From: Tumebacillus sp. BK434 | Lineage (GTDB): Bacteria > Bacillota > Bacilli > Tumebacillales > Tumebacillaceae | NCBI RefSeq assembly: GCF_004340785.1 | Contig: NZ_SLXS01000001.1 | Span: forward strand, 186,001 to 250,000 | Reading direction: 5' to 3' | DNA: 64,000 nt | Shown here: positions 37,920-44,692 of the stretch, piece by piece | How positions within the stretch are numbered: the stretch's first letter is position 1 | How the letters are laid out: the number at the start of each line of letters is the position of its first letter | Program-made: the position numbers and the translations under genes | The notes under the pieces: model-generated | The model's input: only the letters and a program-made list of their open reading frames with translations | Told to the model about the DNA's origin: nothing | Databases searched by the model: none

Positions 37920-39185
37920 ATGATGACAACCTTAGGACAACGCATTCGCGAATTGCGGATCAAAAAAGGACAGACGCAGATCGGACTGGCAGACGGGATT
38001 TGCACACCGAGCATGATTTCACAGATAGAAGCGGACCGCACCACCCCTTCGTATAAGATATTGTTTGGCATCGCAGAGAAGCTCGGCGTACCGCTCGACT
38101 TCCTGCTGAAAGACATCGAACTGGATCTGGCCGACATCACCAAATACAAAATGGCCAAAGGCCTCGTCCGGGCAAAAGAATACGGCTTGGCGATCAACCA
38201 GTTGCAGGAGCTGCTCGACAGCACCGACCAGCAGATTCCGAAGATGGATGTGCAAGTCGAGCTGGCCTTCTGCCTGCTGGAAGTCGGACGGGCATCGGAA
38301 GCGATGACCTTCCTGCATGAGGTGCAGGGACTGGCGATTCTGCGTCAGGACGGGGAGCTTTTGGCGAAAGTGTTCTACCATCTGGGGTTGGATGCACTTA
38401 AAAAGATCGAATATTCAATCTCTTTGTACCACACGGAGCGTGCTCACGAGGAATTGCAGAAGATCGCGTTGCCTGACCCGGCTTTGCAAGCGAAAGTGCT
38501 GGTGCAGCTGGCGGAGATTCAGGAGCGGATCGGACAGGTGAGCAAGGCGGCGGAGAGCTGGGAATCGGCGCTGCAACTGGTCGAGAATACGGAGCGCGGC
38601 AAAACGATGCTCAAGCTGGCCGACGCGTTTTATCGCCAGAAGAACTATCTGAAAGCGGACGAGTACGCGACGAAAGCGGCGATTCTGCTGGAGGAGGAGG
38701 AAAATTCGCGCCAGAATCAGGAGTGGAAACGCAAAGCGGTGCTGCTGAAGCGCGAAGCTGACTGGCAAGCGTCCGTGCAGGAACTGCTGGAGCTGAGCGC
38801 TGCCTGTGACGGGGCGAAGGCCGGCGAGATTTTTGCCGACATCGCGACGATCCTGCTGGAGAACGGCGAGGCGGAGCAGGCGGTGGCGTATGCGGAGCGG
38901 GCGCGGATGATCTTGCCGGAGCTGCATCCGGTGATGGGCAAGGTACACCAGCTGTTTGCTCTGCTCTACTTCCAGCGGGGCCAGGAGCAAAAAGGCCAGT
39001 CTCATCTTGACCGCGCCCTCGCATTGTTCGAGAAGCACGGCATGTCTGCAGAGCTGGAAGACGGCACGCGCAAGCTCTGCCGCCTGCTCCACGCTCAAGG
39101 CAAGCACGAAGAGGCTGCCCGCCGCTGGGAACTGCTGCACGACTTCCTGATCGGCAATTTGCAAAAGCGCGGCATCGCCCTGTAA
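37920..39185 (+). CDS. Classical XRE-HTH/TPR transcriptional regulator
   Basis: 421 residues. A standard Cro/C1-type HTH occupies residues 1-65 (GQRIRELRIKKGQTQIGLADGICTPSMISQIEADRTTPS, read as successive helices), followed by TPR repeats to the end. It is of the PlcR/Rgg/NprR-like general plan but is not a copy of the array upstream: the HTH type, tail and GC content differ. The strong AAGGAGG lies nine bases before ATG 37920; a longer frame from 37884 has no site. It forms its own unit and is closed by the terminator at 39286. A phage-repressor role is unlikely given the TPR domain. Its ligand is unknown. Confidence 0.82.
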   Translation: MMTTLGQRIRELRIKKGQTQIGLADGICTPSMISQIEADRTTPSYKILFGIAEKLGVPLDFLLKDIELDLADITKYKMAKGLVRAKEYGLAINQLQELLDSTDQQIPKMDVQVELAFCLLEVGRASEAMTFLHEVQGLAILRQDGELLAKVFYHLGLDALKKIEYSISLYHTERAHEELQKIALPDPALQAKVLVQLAEIQERIGQVSKAAESWESALQLVENTERGKTMLKLADAFYRQKNYLKADEYATKAAILLEEEENSRQNQEWKRKAVLLKREADWQASVQELLELSAACDGAKAGEIFADIATILLENGEAEQAVAYAERARMILPELHPVMGKVHQLFALLYFQRGQEQKGQSHLDRALALFEKHGMSAELEDGTRKLCRLLHAQGKHEEAARRWELLHDFLIGNLQKRGIAL

Positions 39186-39285
39186 CACCGATCGAGCAAG
39201 TGAAAACCACCGCAGACATGATGCCGCAAGAGCTGTGTAACAACATTTCCTGACGAGCGCAGTACGCTGCCTCTGCGGCAATGCG

Positions 39286-39323
39286 AAAGAGAGTATCCTG
39301 CAAGATCGGATACTCTCTTTTTT
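39286..39323 (+). terminator. Rho-independent terminator
   Basis: A 13-bp stem (AAAGAGAGTATCC / GGATACTCTCTTT) with a 9-base loop is followed by a T-run. It ends the HTH/TPR gene and lies just beyond the minus-strand kinase stop. Confidence 0.9.
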
Positions 39324-39346
39324 GCATGTATTTATTTTGCCTGTAT

Positions 39347-39970
39347 TTAATTGGGCGCCTGGGCGACCGGCTTCCAGTCCGGGATGTGAGTTTCGCAAAG
39401 ACTGCGGGCTTCGGCGATCACTTGCTCCGGGGTTTTGCCGGTCGTGTTCAGCTCGACAAAACTGCCGTCCCAGCTCATCACTTCGCGCAGCGCCGCTTCG
39501 AAGTTCAGCGTGTATTCGAGAGAATTGACGACCCGCATGTCGGTTGCCTTCAGCTCATGAACGCGCGCCAGCAGGCGGCTCCGCAATTCCTCATGATCAG
39601 CGGTCAGCAAAATCGAAAGCTGCGGTGTCAGCATGCGCTTGCGGATCGGCAGAAACGCCTCTTTGACCACCGACAGCGGGGTGCCGGTGTTCAGCGAGTA
39701 GATCGCCATATAGGTCGCAAAGTAGCGGTGGCAGATCACCGGCCCAGTTTGCAAGGATTTCTGCACTTTGCCAGATGTGTAGACACAGGAAGCAAAATAG
39801 TATAGCAAGCGGGAGTCATCATCCGCATCTTCATCAACAAAATCGCGGAAATCGCGCCACTCCGGCGACATTCCTTTATAGAAGGCAGCGTTTTGTTCCT
39901 GCTCCAGCGCTGCGCAGACGGTGCTTTTCCCGGTGCCGTCGACACCTTCAATCACCAAAAACGGATTCAC
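39347..39970 (-). CDS. Thymidylate kinase-like P-loop kinase
   Basis: 207 residues of the dTMP-kinase/deoxynucleoside-kinase fold. The P-loop GVDGTGKST is at residues 9-17, and helices after it match that fold. A basic ARVHELKATDMRV region could be the lid. The usual D-R-(Y/H) acceptor-binding motif reads HRY (ICHRYFAT), so the substrate may not be dTMP. It lies 43 bases downstream of the PEP mutase gene on the same strand, so the two probably work together, perhaps on a small phosphorylated metabolite. A housekeeping tmk is normally found elsewhere in Bacillota genomes. Confidence 0.75.
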   Translation of the reverse strand: MNPFLVIEGVDGTGKSTVCAALEQEQNAAFYKGMSPEWRDFRDFVDEDADDDSRLLYYFASCVYTSGKVQKSLQTGPVICHRYFATYMAIYSLNTGTPLSVVKEAFLPIRKRMLTPQLSILLTADHEELRSRLLARVHELKATDMRVVNSLEYTLNFEAALREVMSWDGSFVELNTTGKTPEQVIAEARSLCETHIPDWKPVAQAPN

Positions 39971-40013
39971 ATTCCTGCACTCCTTTCAGTTGCTCGTGCC
40001 GTAGGACTGATCG

Positions 40014-40895
40014 TTAGCGGACTTCCAGCTTTTTGTAGCGCTCTTCCTGCTTGATCATCTCTTTCAAGCCTTGCAGCTCAAACAGTTGATCCATCGGGCT
40101 CAGCTGCTCTTGAATCGCCAGCAGTGATCCGGTCGCTTTCAACTCCGCGAGTACGGCATCCATCGCTTTCACAGCCGCCCGCAGCGCCTGGTTGGCGTAG
40201 ATGGCCATCTTGATGTTGTGCGCTGCCATGTCGTCCAGCGTGATGCTTGGGTAGGTGGTCGGCACGATGACAAGGGGCGTATCGGACGACCAGCGGCGGC
40301 TGAATTCGAAGATCTCGCCGGGGTCCTTTTGCTTGGAGTGAATCAGCACCATGTCGGCTCCCGCCTCATCATAAGCGGCTGCCCGATCCAGAGCTTCTGC
40401 CATTCCTTTGCCGGCGATCAGCGCTTCGACGCGGGCGATCACCACAAAGTCAGGGTCTTGCTGCGTGTCTTTCGCCGCGCGAATCTTGGCGGCAAATTCG
40501 TCGCGCGGGGCGAGGGACTGGTAGCCCGGAATGAAGGAATTCATCTTTGGAAACACCTTATCTTCTATACAGACGGCGGCGACCCCGGCTTTTTCATAAT
40601 CGCGCACCATGCGAATGACATTGTTCACATTGCCGAATCCGGTGTCGCAATCGGCGATCACCGGCAGCGTCGTGGCATCGACCATCTGCGCGGCCGCCTG
40701 AAGGAATTCCACCATGGTCAAGATGTTGGCGTCCGGCTTGGCGTGGGCGGTTGAGATTTCAAATCCGCTGGCCCATACGGCATCAAATCCATGCTGTTCT
40801 ACCAACTTGGCTCCCAATGCGTTATGCGCCCCTACGGTTTGGATTACACGCTCCGGCTCCTGCATCATCTTGCGCAACTGTTGTCTCGCGTTCAT
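40014..40895 (-). CDS. pepM: Phosphoenolpyruvate mutase (PEP mutase/ICL superfamily)
   Basis: 293 residues. It carries the PEP-mutase signature EDKxxxxxNS exactly (E111-D112-K113 ... N119-S120), plus the metal-binding ADCDTGFG block (81-88) and the superfamily start VGAHNALGAKLVEQHGFDAVW. PEP mutase makes phosphonopyruvate and so forms the C-P bond of natural phosphonates. The reaction is unfavourable unless pulled by a next enzyme, usually phosphonopyruvate decarboxylase, which is not in the window. The ribosome binding site AGAGGTGGG precedes the ATG. A phosphonopyruvate hydrolase role is possible because the two share motifs. It diverges from the peptide operon. Confidence 0.82.
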   Translation of the reverse strand: MNARQQLRKMMQEPERVIQTVGAHNALGAKLVEQHGFDAVWASGFEISTAHAKPDANILTMVEFLQAAAQMVDATTLPVIADCDTGFGNVNNVIRMVRDYEKAGVAAVCIEDKVFPKMNSFIPGYQSLAPRDEFAAKIRAAKDTQQDPDFVVIARVEALIAGKGMAEALDRAAAYDEAGADMVLIHSKQKDPGEIFEFSRRWSSDTPLVIVPTTYPSITLDDMAAHNIKMAIYANQALRAAVKAMDAVLAELKATGSLLAIQEQLSPMDQLFELQGLKEMIKQEERYKKLEVR

Positions 40896-40918
40896 CTCAT
40901 TCCCACCTCTCGTTATTT

Positions 40919-40958
40919 TACCTATAATTTTCGTTTAGGTATAGAGTATTTACCTATC
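40919..40958. promoter_or_regulatory. Three TACCTAT-like boxes, possible operator
   Basis: TACCTATA (40919), its inverted form TAGGTATA (40936) and TACCTATC (40951) occur within 40 bases in the divergent region, close to the PEP mutase start. Regular spacing suggests a repressor site. No known regulator is recognised. Confidence 0.35.
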
Positions 40959-40988
40959 AATCCGACTGAAAAAATTCCAAAACTTATC

Positions 40989-41016
40989 TTGATTATTTTC
41001 TGATTATTTATATAAT
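40989..41016 (+). promoter_or_regulatory. Sigma-A-type promoter of peptide operon
   Basis: TTGATT (40989-40994) and a perfect TATAAT (41011-41016) are separated by 16 bases in AT-rich DNA, about 82 bases before the first peptide start. It is the best promoter-like sequence in the window. Confidence 0.65.
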
Positions 41017-41023
41017 AGAGTAA

Positions 41024-41066
41024 ACGGAAAATTTTTTCAAGGCAGTGTAATTGCTAAATTTTCCGT
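41024..41066 (+). promoter_or_regulatory. 5' leader inverted repeat
   Basis: Perfect 11-bp arms ACGGAAAATTT (41024-41034) and AAATTTTCCGT (41056-41066) flank a 21-base loop in the transcribed leader, 14 bases before the first ribosome binding site. It could be an RNA hairpin or a DNA operator just downstream of the promoter. Confidence 0.55.
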
Positions 41067-41098
41067 CCCAAATTAAATATAAGGGGAGGTGCTCAAGC

Positions 41099-41191
41099 AT
41101 GATCCGTAACCGCAAACTCGATCCGGTCCAGTTCATCGACGTTCGTGGCGTTGCTGTCACGTTGCCGGAGTTCATCGACGTACGCAAGTAA
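41099..41191 (+). CDS. Short motif peptide 1 (30 aa)
   Basis: A 30-residue peptide with ribosome binding site GGGGAGGTG eight bases before ATG. It begins MIRNRKLDPVQFIDVRG and ends LPEFIDVRK, so the FIDVR motif occurs twice, 15 residues apart. It has no cysteine, no signal peptide and no hydrophobic stretch. It is the first of seven paralogous small cistrons transcribed from the promoter at 40989. Conservation across the seven copies, including the ribosome binding site, is the reason to accept so short a gene. The product's role is unknown; a ribosomal peptide precursor, signal or ligand peptide is possible. Confidence 0.75.
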   Translation: MIRNRKLDPVQFIDVRGVAVTLPEFIDVRK

Positions 41192-41236
41192 CTCATCACG
41201 CTTGTCATCTCTCATATAGAAAGGAGGTGCCCTTTC

Positions 41237-41329
41237 ATGCGTAACCGTGTAGCTGATCCGGTACAATTCGTTGACGTCCGCAGCCTCGTGATGACTCGTC
41301 CGGAGTTCATCGATGTCCGCGGCCTGTAA
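41237..41329 (+). CDS. Short motif peptide 2 (30 aa)
   Basis: 30 residues: MRNRVADPVQFVDVRS, then LVMTRPEFIDVRGL. The two copies of the motif read FVDVR and FIDVR. It follows peptide 1 by 45 bases and has the ribosome binding site AAGGAGGTG. It is closest to peptide 1 (shared M-x-N-R and DPVQF) and differs from the later copies, which begin MERN or MERK. The Gly-Leu ending is unique in the set. Confidence 0.75.
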   Translation: MRNRVADPVQFVDVRSLVMTRPEFIDVRGL

Positions 41330-41372
41330 GCGGTCAAAGGGTACACCCATTACGGGAGAGGAGGTGCACCTC

Positions 41373-41462
41373 ATGCAACGTTGGCAACCGCCTGTCGAGT
41401 ACATCGACATTCGCAAAGAGTACTGGCAAGAACCGGTACTGTTCATCGACGTCCGCAAATAA
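41373..41462 (+). CDS. Short motif peptide 3 (29 aa)
   Basis: 29 residues: MQRWQPPVEYIDIRKEYW, then QEPVLFIDVRK. It carries two tryptophans and a second Tyr, making it the most aromatic member. The motifs read YIDIR and FIDVR and are each preceded by a proline three residues upstream. The ribosome binding site is GAGGAGGTG, 43 bases after the stop of peptide 2. Confidence 0.75.
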   Translation: MQRWQPPVEYIDIRKEYWQEPVLFIDVRK

Positions 41463-41518
41463 GCGGCTTCTGTCTTCCCCGCATGTTTCATTCTCACTCA
41501 GCAAGGGAGGTGCTCTCA

Positions 41519-41617
41519 ATGGAGCGCAATCTTTGGACCGACATCCCGTACTTTACCGACATCCGTAAAGGCGAAGTCATGGAGCCGGTTGAATTCATCG
41601 ACATCCGCAAGAAGTAA
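41519..41617 (+). CDS. Short motif peptide 4 (32 aa)
   Basis: 32 residues: MERNLWTDIPYFTDIRKGE, then VMEPVEFIDIRKK. The motifs read FTDIR and FIDIR. It has the ribosome binding site AAGGGAGGTG. From here on, every copy begins MER(N/K)L, which separates this later subgroup (peptides 4-7) from peptides 1-3. Confidence 0.75.
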   Translation: MERNLWTDIPYFTDIRKGEVMEPVEFIDIRKK

Positions 41618-41661
41618 CTCTTGCTTGCATCTTGCATCCTGACGCACAGGTGGTGTAGATC

Positions 41662-41715
41662 ATGGAGCGCAATCTGCATATGGAAATCCCGGGTTTCATC
41701 GACATCCGCAAGTAA
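41662..41715 (+). CDS. Short motif peptide 5, single-motif form (17 aa)
   Basis: Only 17 residues: MERNLHMEIPGFIDIRK. It has one motif instead of two, yet keeps the start, the ribosome binding site (CAGGTGGTG, the weakest of the set) and the place in the operon. It shows what the minimal unit is: a short N-terminal piece, a proline and F-I-D-I-R-K. It may be a truncated copy or a functional short form. Confidence 0.65.
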   Translation: MERNLHMEIPGFIDIRK

Positions 41716-41755
41716 TAAAAGGTAAGTTGAACTACCAGGAAAGGAGGTGCACAAT

Positions 41756-41854
41756 ATGGAGCGCAAACTCGTTATGGAACTGCCGAACTTCACCGACATC
41801 CGTCGTGAATTCTTCCCCCACCCGGTTGAATACGTTGACATCCGCAAGAAATAA
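41756..41854 (+). CDS. Short motif peptide 6 (32 aa)
   Basis: 32 residues: MERKLVMELPNFTDIRRE, then FFPHPVEYVDIRKK. The motifs read FTDIR and YVDIR. Ribosome binding site AAAGGAGGTGCACAA, identical to that of peptide 7, pointing to a recent duplication of the pair. Confidence 0.75.
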   Translation: MERKLVMELPNFTDIRREFFPHPVEYVDIRKK

Positions 41855-41891
41855 ATGATGACCTGAACGAACGAGAAAGGAGGTGCACAAC

Positions 41892-41987
41892 ATGGAGCGC
41901 AACCTGCATATGGAACTGCCGTACTTCACCGACATCCGTCGCGGCCTCGTTATGGAACAGCCGAACTTCGTAGACGTTCGCAAATAG
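41892..41987 (+). CDS. Short motif peptide 7 (31 aa)
   Basis: 31 residues: MERNLHMELPYFTDIRRG, then LVMEQPNFVDVRK. The motifs read FTDIR and FVDVR. It is the last small cistron, 78 bases before the nucleotidyltransferase gene, from which it is separated by the 26-base palindrome. Confidence 0.75.
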   Translation: MERNLHMELPYFTDIRRGLVMEQPNFVDVRK

Positions 41988-42004
41988 TACTTCTGCTACA
42001 TCAT

Positions 42005-42030
42005 GAAAGGAGAGGAATTCCTCTCCTTTC
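42005..42030 (+). terminator. Hairpin attenuator between peptides and enzyme gene
   Basis: A perfect 26-base palindrome (11-bp stem, AATT loop, arms GAAAGGAGAGG/CCTCTCCTTTC) lies after the last peptide. The following TCTCCTGATTTT is only weakly T-rich, so partial termination is likely, which would give many peptide transcripts per enzyme transcript. Confidence 0.55.
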
Positions 42031-42065
42031 TCCTGATTTTCAGAGAGACAAAGGAGTGAACCACT

Positions 42066-43340
42066 GTGCAAGAACAGTTGCTTCCGTTTCTGTATCGACT
42101 GGCCCTGACCCCTGATAAAAAAGACGAAAGCCTCATCCGGGACTACAAGCGCATGCAGGATGAACTCAAGAAGATTGCGAATGAAAACAAGATGCTGGTG
42201 CCGATTTTGCAGCTCGAAGAAACGATGGGGCTGCACAACGAGTTTACGGAGCGGGTACGGATTCGTGCGGCGCAAGATGCGCTTTTTGCGGAAGTGGCGA
42301 AGATACTGAATGAGAACGGTGTGACTTACATTCACATCAAAGGCAACGCGATGAAGAATCTGTATCCGGAGAACTGCTTCCGCCAGATGGGCGACTATGA
42401 TATGGTCGTGTCAAGCATCGATGAGTTCTGGAGATTGATCACGTTGATTGAGACGCTCGGATTCGACTATCAGAACGCGCCGTCGATCGGTGAGTTTAAC
42501 GGAGAAGTGGTCGGGGTTGCCGGGTTTTACAAGAAGATCGATGAGACCTGCATGCTGGAGCTGGAAGTCAGCGTCGGTTCGTTTACCATGGGCTTTACGA
42601 GCTGGTTGACCGGAGATTTTTGGGGCGAAGCGCGGACGACCGAGGTAAATGGCGTCCCGGTGCCGATTCCGTCGGCCGAAGATATGATCTTGATTCTGAC
42701 CGGCGAATCGGTGGGCAACAACATCTTCCGCCTGCGCGATGCGGTCGATCTGCATCTGCAGTTGCAAGCGCCGGACCTTGATTTTGAAAAATTGCATACT
42801 CGCTTGAAACGTCATCATCTGGATATGGAATTTTATCTCTTGGTGCAGTATTATGAGCAGGTTTCCGGACAGAAATCAAACATCCCCGGCTTTATGCTTG
42901 AGGGTTTCTCCAATAGATTGTTCAGCAAGCAAAGCTTGTTCGGCAAGCAAAGCGAATTGCGTAAGAAGCTCTACCATTACATCCCGTACAACGCGGATCA
43001 TGACGGCTTGTTTAAAGCTCTGTTGCTGGAAGTCCTCAACGTCTACCGCAACAAGCTGACCTTTTGGACGGTTCGGCGTAAAAACTTGAAGCTGGTGCGC
43101 ACCCTGGAAAAAGTGTTCCCGCCGTTTGCCCGCTACAAACTGCGCATTCTGGCCCATCTGATCCCCGTTCCGAGCGGCACGCCGGGCGCGTACGCCTGGA
43201 TTCGCCTGCGCGGCAAGATGGTCGTTCGCACCCCGATCGGCTGGTATGTGGCGAGCTGCTTCGGGCTGGAGACGCGCGAGGAGCTGTTGGAAATCGATGC
43301 AACGATCGCGGAGCACTGCGCGACCTATAGCGGGGAGTGA
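42066..43340 (+). CDS. Nucleotidyltransferase-family protein (NTP_transf_5-like)
   Basis: 424 residues. It resembles the nucleotidyltransferase_5 (PF14907-like) family: a helical start, then a KGNAMKNLYPENCFRQMGDYDMVV block whose D110-x-D112 pair is the expected metal site, then a second part with SAEDMILILTGES and a helical C-terminus. Members occur in several ribosomal peptide clusters, including lasso peptide ones, with roles mostly unproven. It could nucleotidylate a peptide or a small molecule. The start is GTG 42066, seven bases after AAAGGAG. It lies directly after the seven peptides and overlaps or abuts the MFS gene. Family call is fairly confident; activity is not known. Confidence 0.75.
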   Translation: MQEQLLPFLYRLALTPDKKDESLIRDYKRMQDELKKIANENKMLVPILQLEETMGLHNEFTERVRIRAAQDALFAEVAKILNENGVTYIHIKGNAMKNLYPENCFRQMGDYDMVVSSIDEFWRLITLIETLGFDYQNAPSIGEFNGEVVGVAGFYKKIDETCMLELEVSVGSFTMGFTSWLTGDFWGEARTTEVNGVPVPIPSAEDMILILTGESVGNNIFRLRDAVDLHLQLQAPDLDFEKLHTRLKRHHLDMEFYLLVQYYEQVSGQKSNIPGFMLEGFSNRLFSKQSLFGKQSELRKKLYHYIPYNADHDGLFKALLLEVLNVYRNKLTFWTVRRKNLKLVRTLEKVFPPFARYKLRILAHLIPVPSGTPGAYAWIRLRGKMVVRTPIGWYVASCFGLETREELLEIDATIAEHCATYSGE

Positions 43341-43345
43341 GGCCA

Positions 43346-44590
43346 GTGAGCACGCCGCTTGCCGGAGCGACGCCGGCAGCAAAACCCAAGTCGCTGTGGC
43401 GCAACCGCCAGTTTTTGTACCTCTGGGTCGGCACACTGTTTTCCGGGCTGACTTTTCACATCTACACGTTGGGTCTGCCGCTGATGATCTATGATCTGTC
43501 ACACTCGACGCTGGCGATGAGCTCGATGGCGGTGATGAACATGCTGCCGTATGTGCTGTTTGGCATGTTGGCCGGCGTGATCGTCGACCGCCTCGACCGC
43601 AAGCGGGTGATGCTGACCGCCGTGGCGATGCAGGTGGCGATCCTGCTGCTCCTGTTCACGCTGCTCTCGACCGGAGTGGCGCACGTCTGGGTGCTGTATG
43701 TGCTGGGCTTTTGTCTGACCACGTTTGGTTATCTGTTTTCCAACGCGTCGACGAGCATCGTGCCCTTGTTGATGGAGCGTGAGCAGTATGTGTCGGCCAA
43801 CGCTACGATCAATTTCTGGGGCACGGTGATCTCTTCGCTCGGTCCGGCCATCGCCGGGAGCATGCTGGTGGTGATGAACTACCGCTATGGGATCTTGATC
43901 ACCGTCGGCGGTTTCCTGATGCTCTTTTTCTTCACGTCGCTGATGAAGGTGCCGGTCGCAGAGAAGCCAAAAGAGCTGTCGGAGCGCAAGACGACGATTC
44001 GCGAGGAGATGAAGGAAGGCTGGCAGCAACTGCTGTTGACCCGCGAGCTGTTCATGATCACGATCCTCGTCCTGGCGGTGAATTTTGTGACTTCGTTTGC
44101 TGGGGCGGTCATCGTCTTTTATGCGCTCGACAAGCTGCATCTGGCCTCCAGTTCGCTGGGGCTGGTCTTGTCGGCGTCTGCGCTTGGCAGCCTCAGCTCG
44201 ACATTTGTCGCGAAGCCGAGCTTGAAGTGGGGACGGCGCGGCAAACTGCTGGTCGGCGCAGTGCTGACGGCGGCGCTTGGGCAGTCGGTGCTGTTTTTCT
44301 CGTCGCATTGGCTGGTCTTAGCGGCCGGGCTGTTCATTTTGGGCGCTTCGTCGACCTTCTCGAACGTTCACATCCACACGATTCGACAGGAAGTTACGCC
44401 CAACCACATGCTGGGCAGGGTGGCGGGCACCACGTCGATGCTGGCCCGGGTGGCTGCGCCGATCGGGCTGTTCCTCGGCGGGCTGTGCGGGGAATACATC
44501 GAGGTGCACTATATTTTCCTGACCGCAGCGCTGATGTATTTGAGCCTTGCGTTGCTCTCGATGAAAAATAAATTGCAGGATATCGTGTAA
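43346..44590 (+). CDS. MFS-type exporter
   Basis: 414 residues with about 12 membrane segments and the MFS loop motif GVIVDRLDRKRVM between segments 2 and 3. It resembles the drug/macrolide-efflux MFS branch common in Bacillota. GTG 43346 is preferred over the GTG at 43337, which overlaps the upstream stop. It ends the peptide operon and is closed by a terminator, so export of the operon's product or self-protection is the natural guess. MFS carriers move small molecules, so a processed or very short product is more likely than a full 30-residue peptide. Confidence 0.85.
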   Translation: MSTPLAGATPAAKPKSLWRNRQFLYLWVGTLFSGLTFHIYTLGLPLMIYDLSHSTLAMSSMAVMNMLPYVLFGMLAGVIVDRLDRKRVMLTAVAMQVAILLLLFTLLSTGVAHVWVLYVLGFCLTTFGYLFSNASTSIVPLLMEREQYVSANATINFWGTVISSLGPAIAGSMLVVMNYRYGILITVGGFLMLFFFTSLMKVPVAEKPKELSERKTTIREEMKEGWQQLLLTRELFMITILVLAVNFVTSFAGAVIVFYALDKLHLASSSLGLVLSASALGSLSSTFVAKPSLKWGRRGKLLVGAVLTAALGQSVLFFSSHWLVLAAGLFILGASSTFSNVHIHTIRQEVTPNHMLGRVAGTTSMLARVAAPIGLFLGGLCGEYIEVHYIFLTAALMYLSLALLSMKNKLQDIV

Positions 44591-44624
44591 ATGCCGTCCG
44601 TTTTTTGGGGCGGCATTTTTTGTT
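44590..44624 (+). terminator. Rho-independent terminator
   Basis: The stem ATGCCGTCC / GGGGCGGCAT (one G-T pair) with a T-rich loop is followed by T6. It begins at the MFS stop codon. Confidence 0.88.
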
Positions 44625-44692
44625 TGCCATTTGTCGAAAAGCGTGTTATGTTCGAAATAATTCAAAATCCTGTAAATTCGAGAGGTATCAGC

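Noticed and set aside
42003-42059. 18-codon frame within the palindrome region as an eighth peptide
   Set aside because: No ribosome binding site, no D-(I/V)-R motif; it is just the hairpin read through.
41093-42335. Chain of minus-strand frames opposite the peptide array
   Set aside because: They repeat because the peptides repeat; translations are Met/Arg/Ser-rich without any ribosome binding site, while each plus-strand cistron has one.
41099-44590. Lasso-peptide or lanthipeptide cluster
   Set aside because: No asparagine synthetase-like cyclase, transglutaminase-like protease, LanM/LanB/LanC or Cys/Ser-rich core; only the nucleotidyltransferase type is shared with some lasso loci.
44591-44692. 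Upstream start for the large membrane protein
   Set aside because: The ATG at 44591 is in the terminator stem; the ATG at 44693 begins a clear signal peptide and has GAGAGG upstream.
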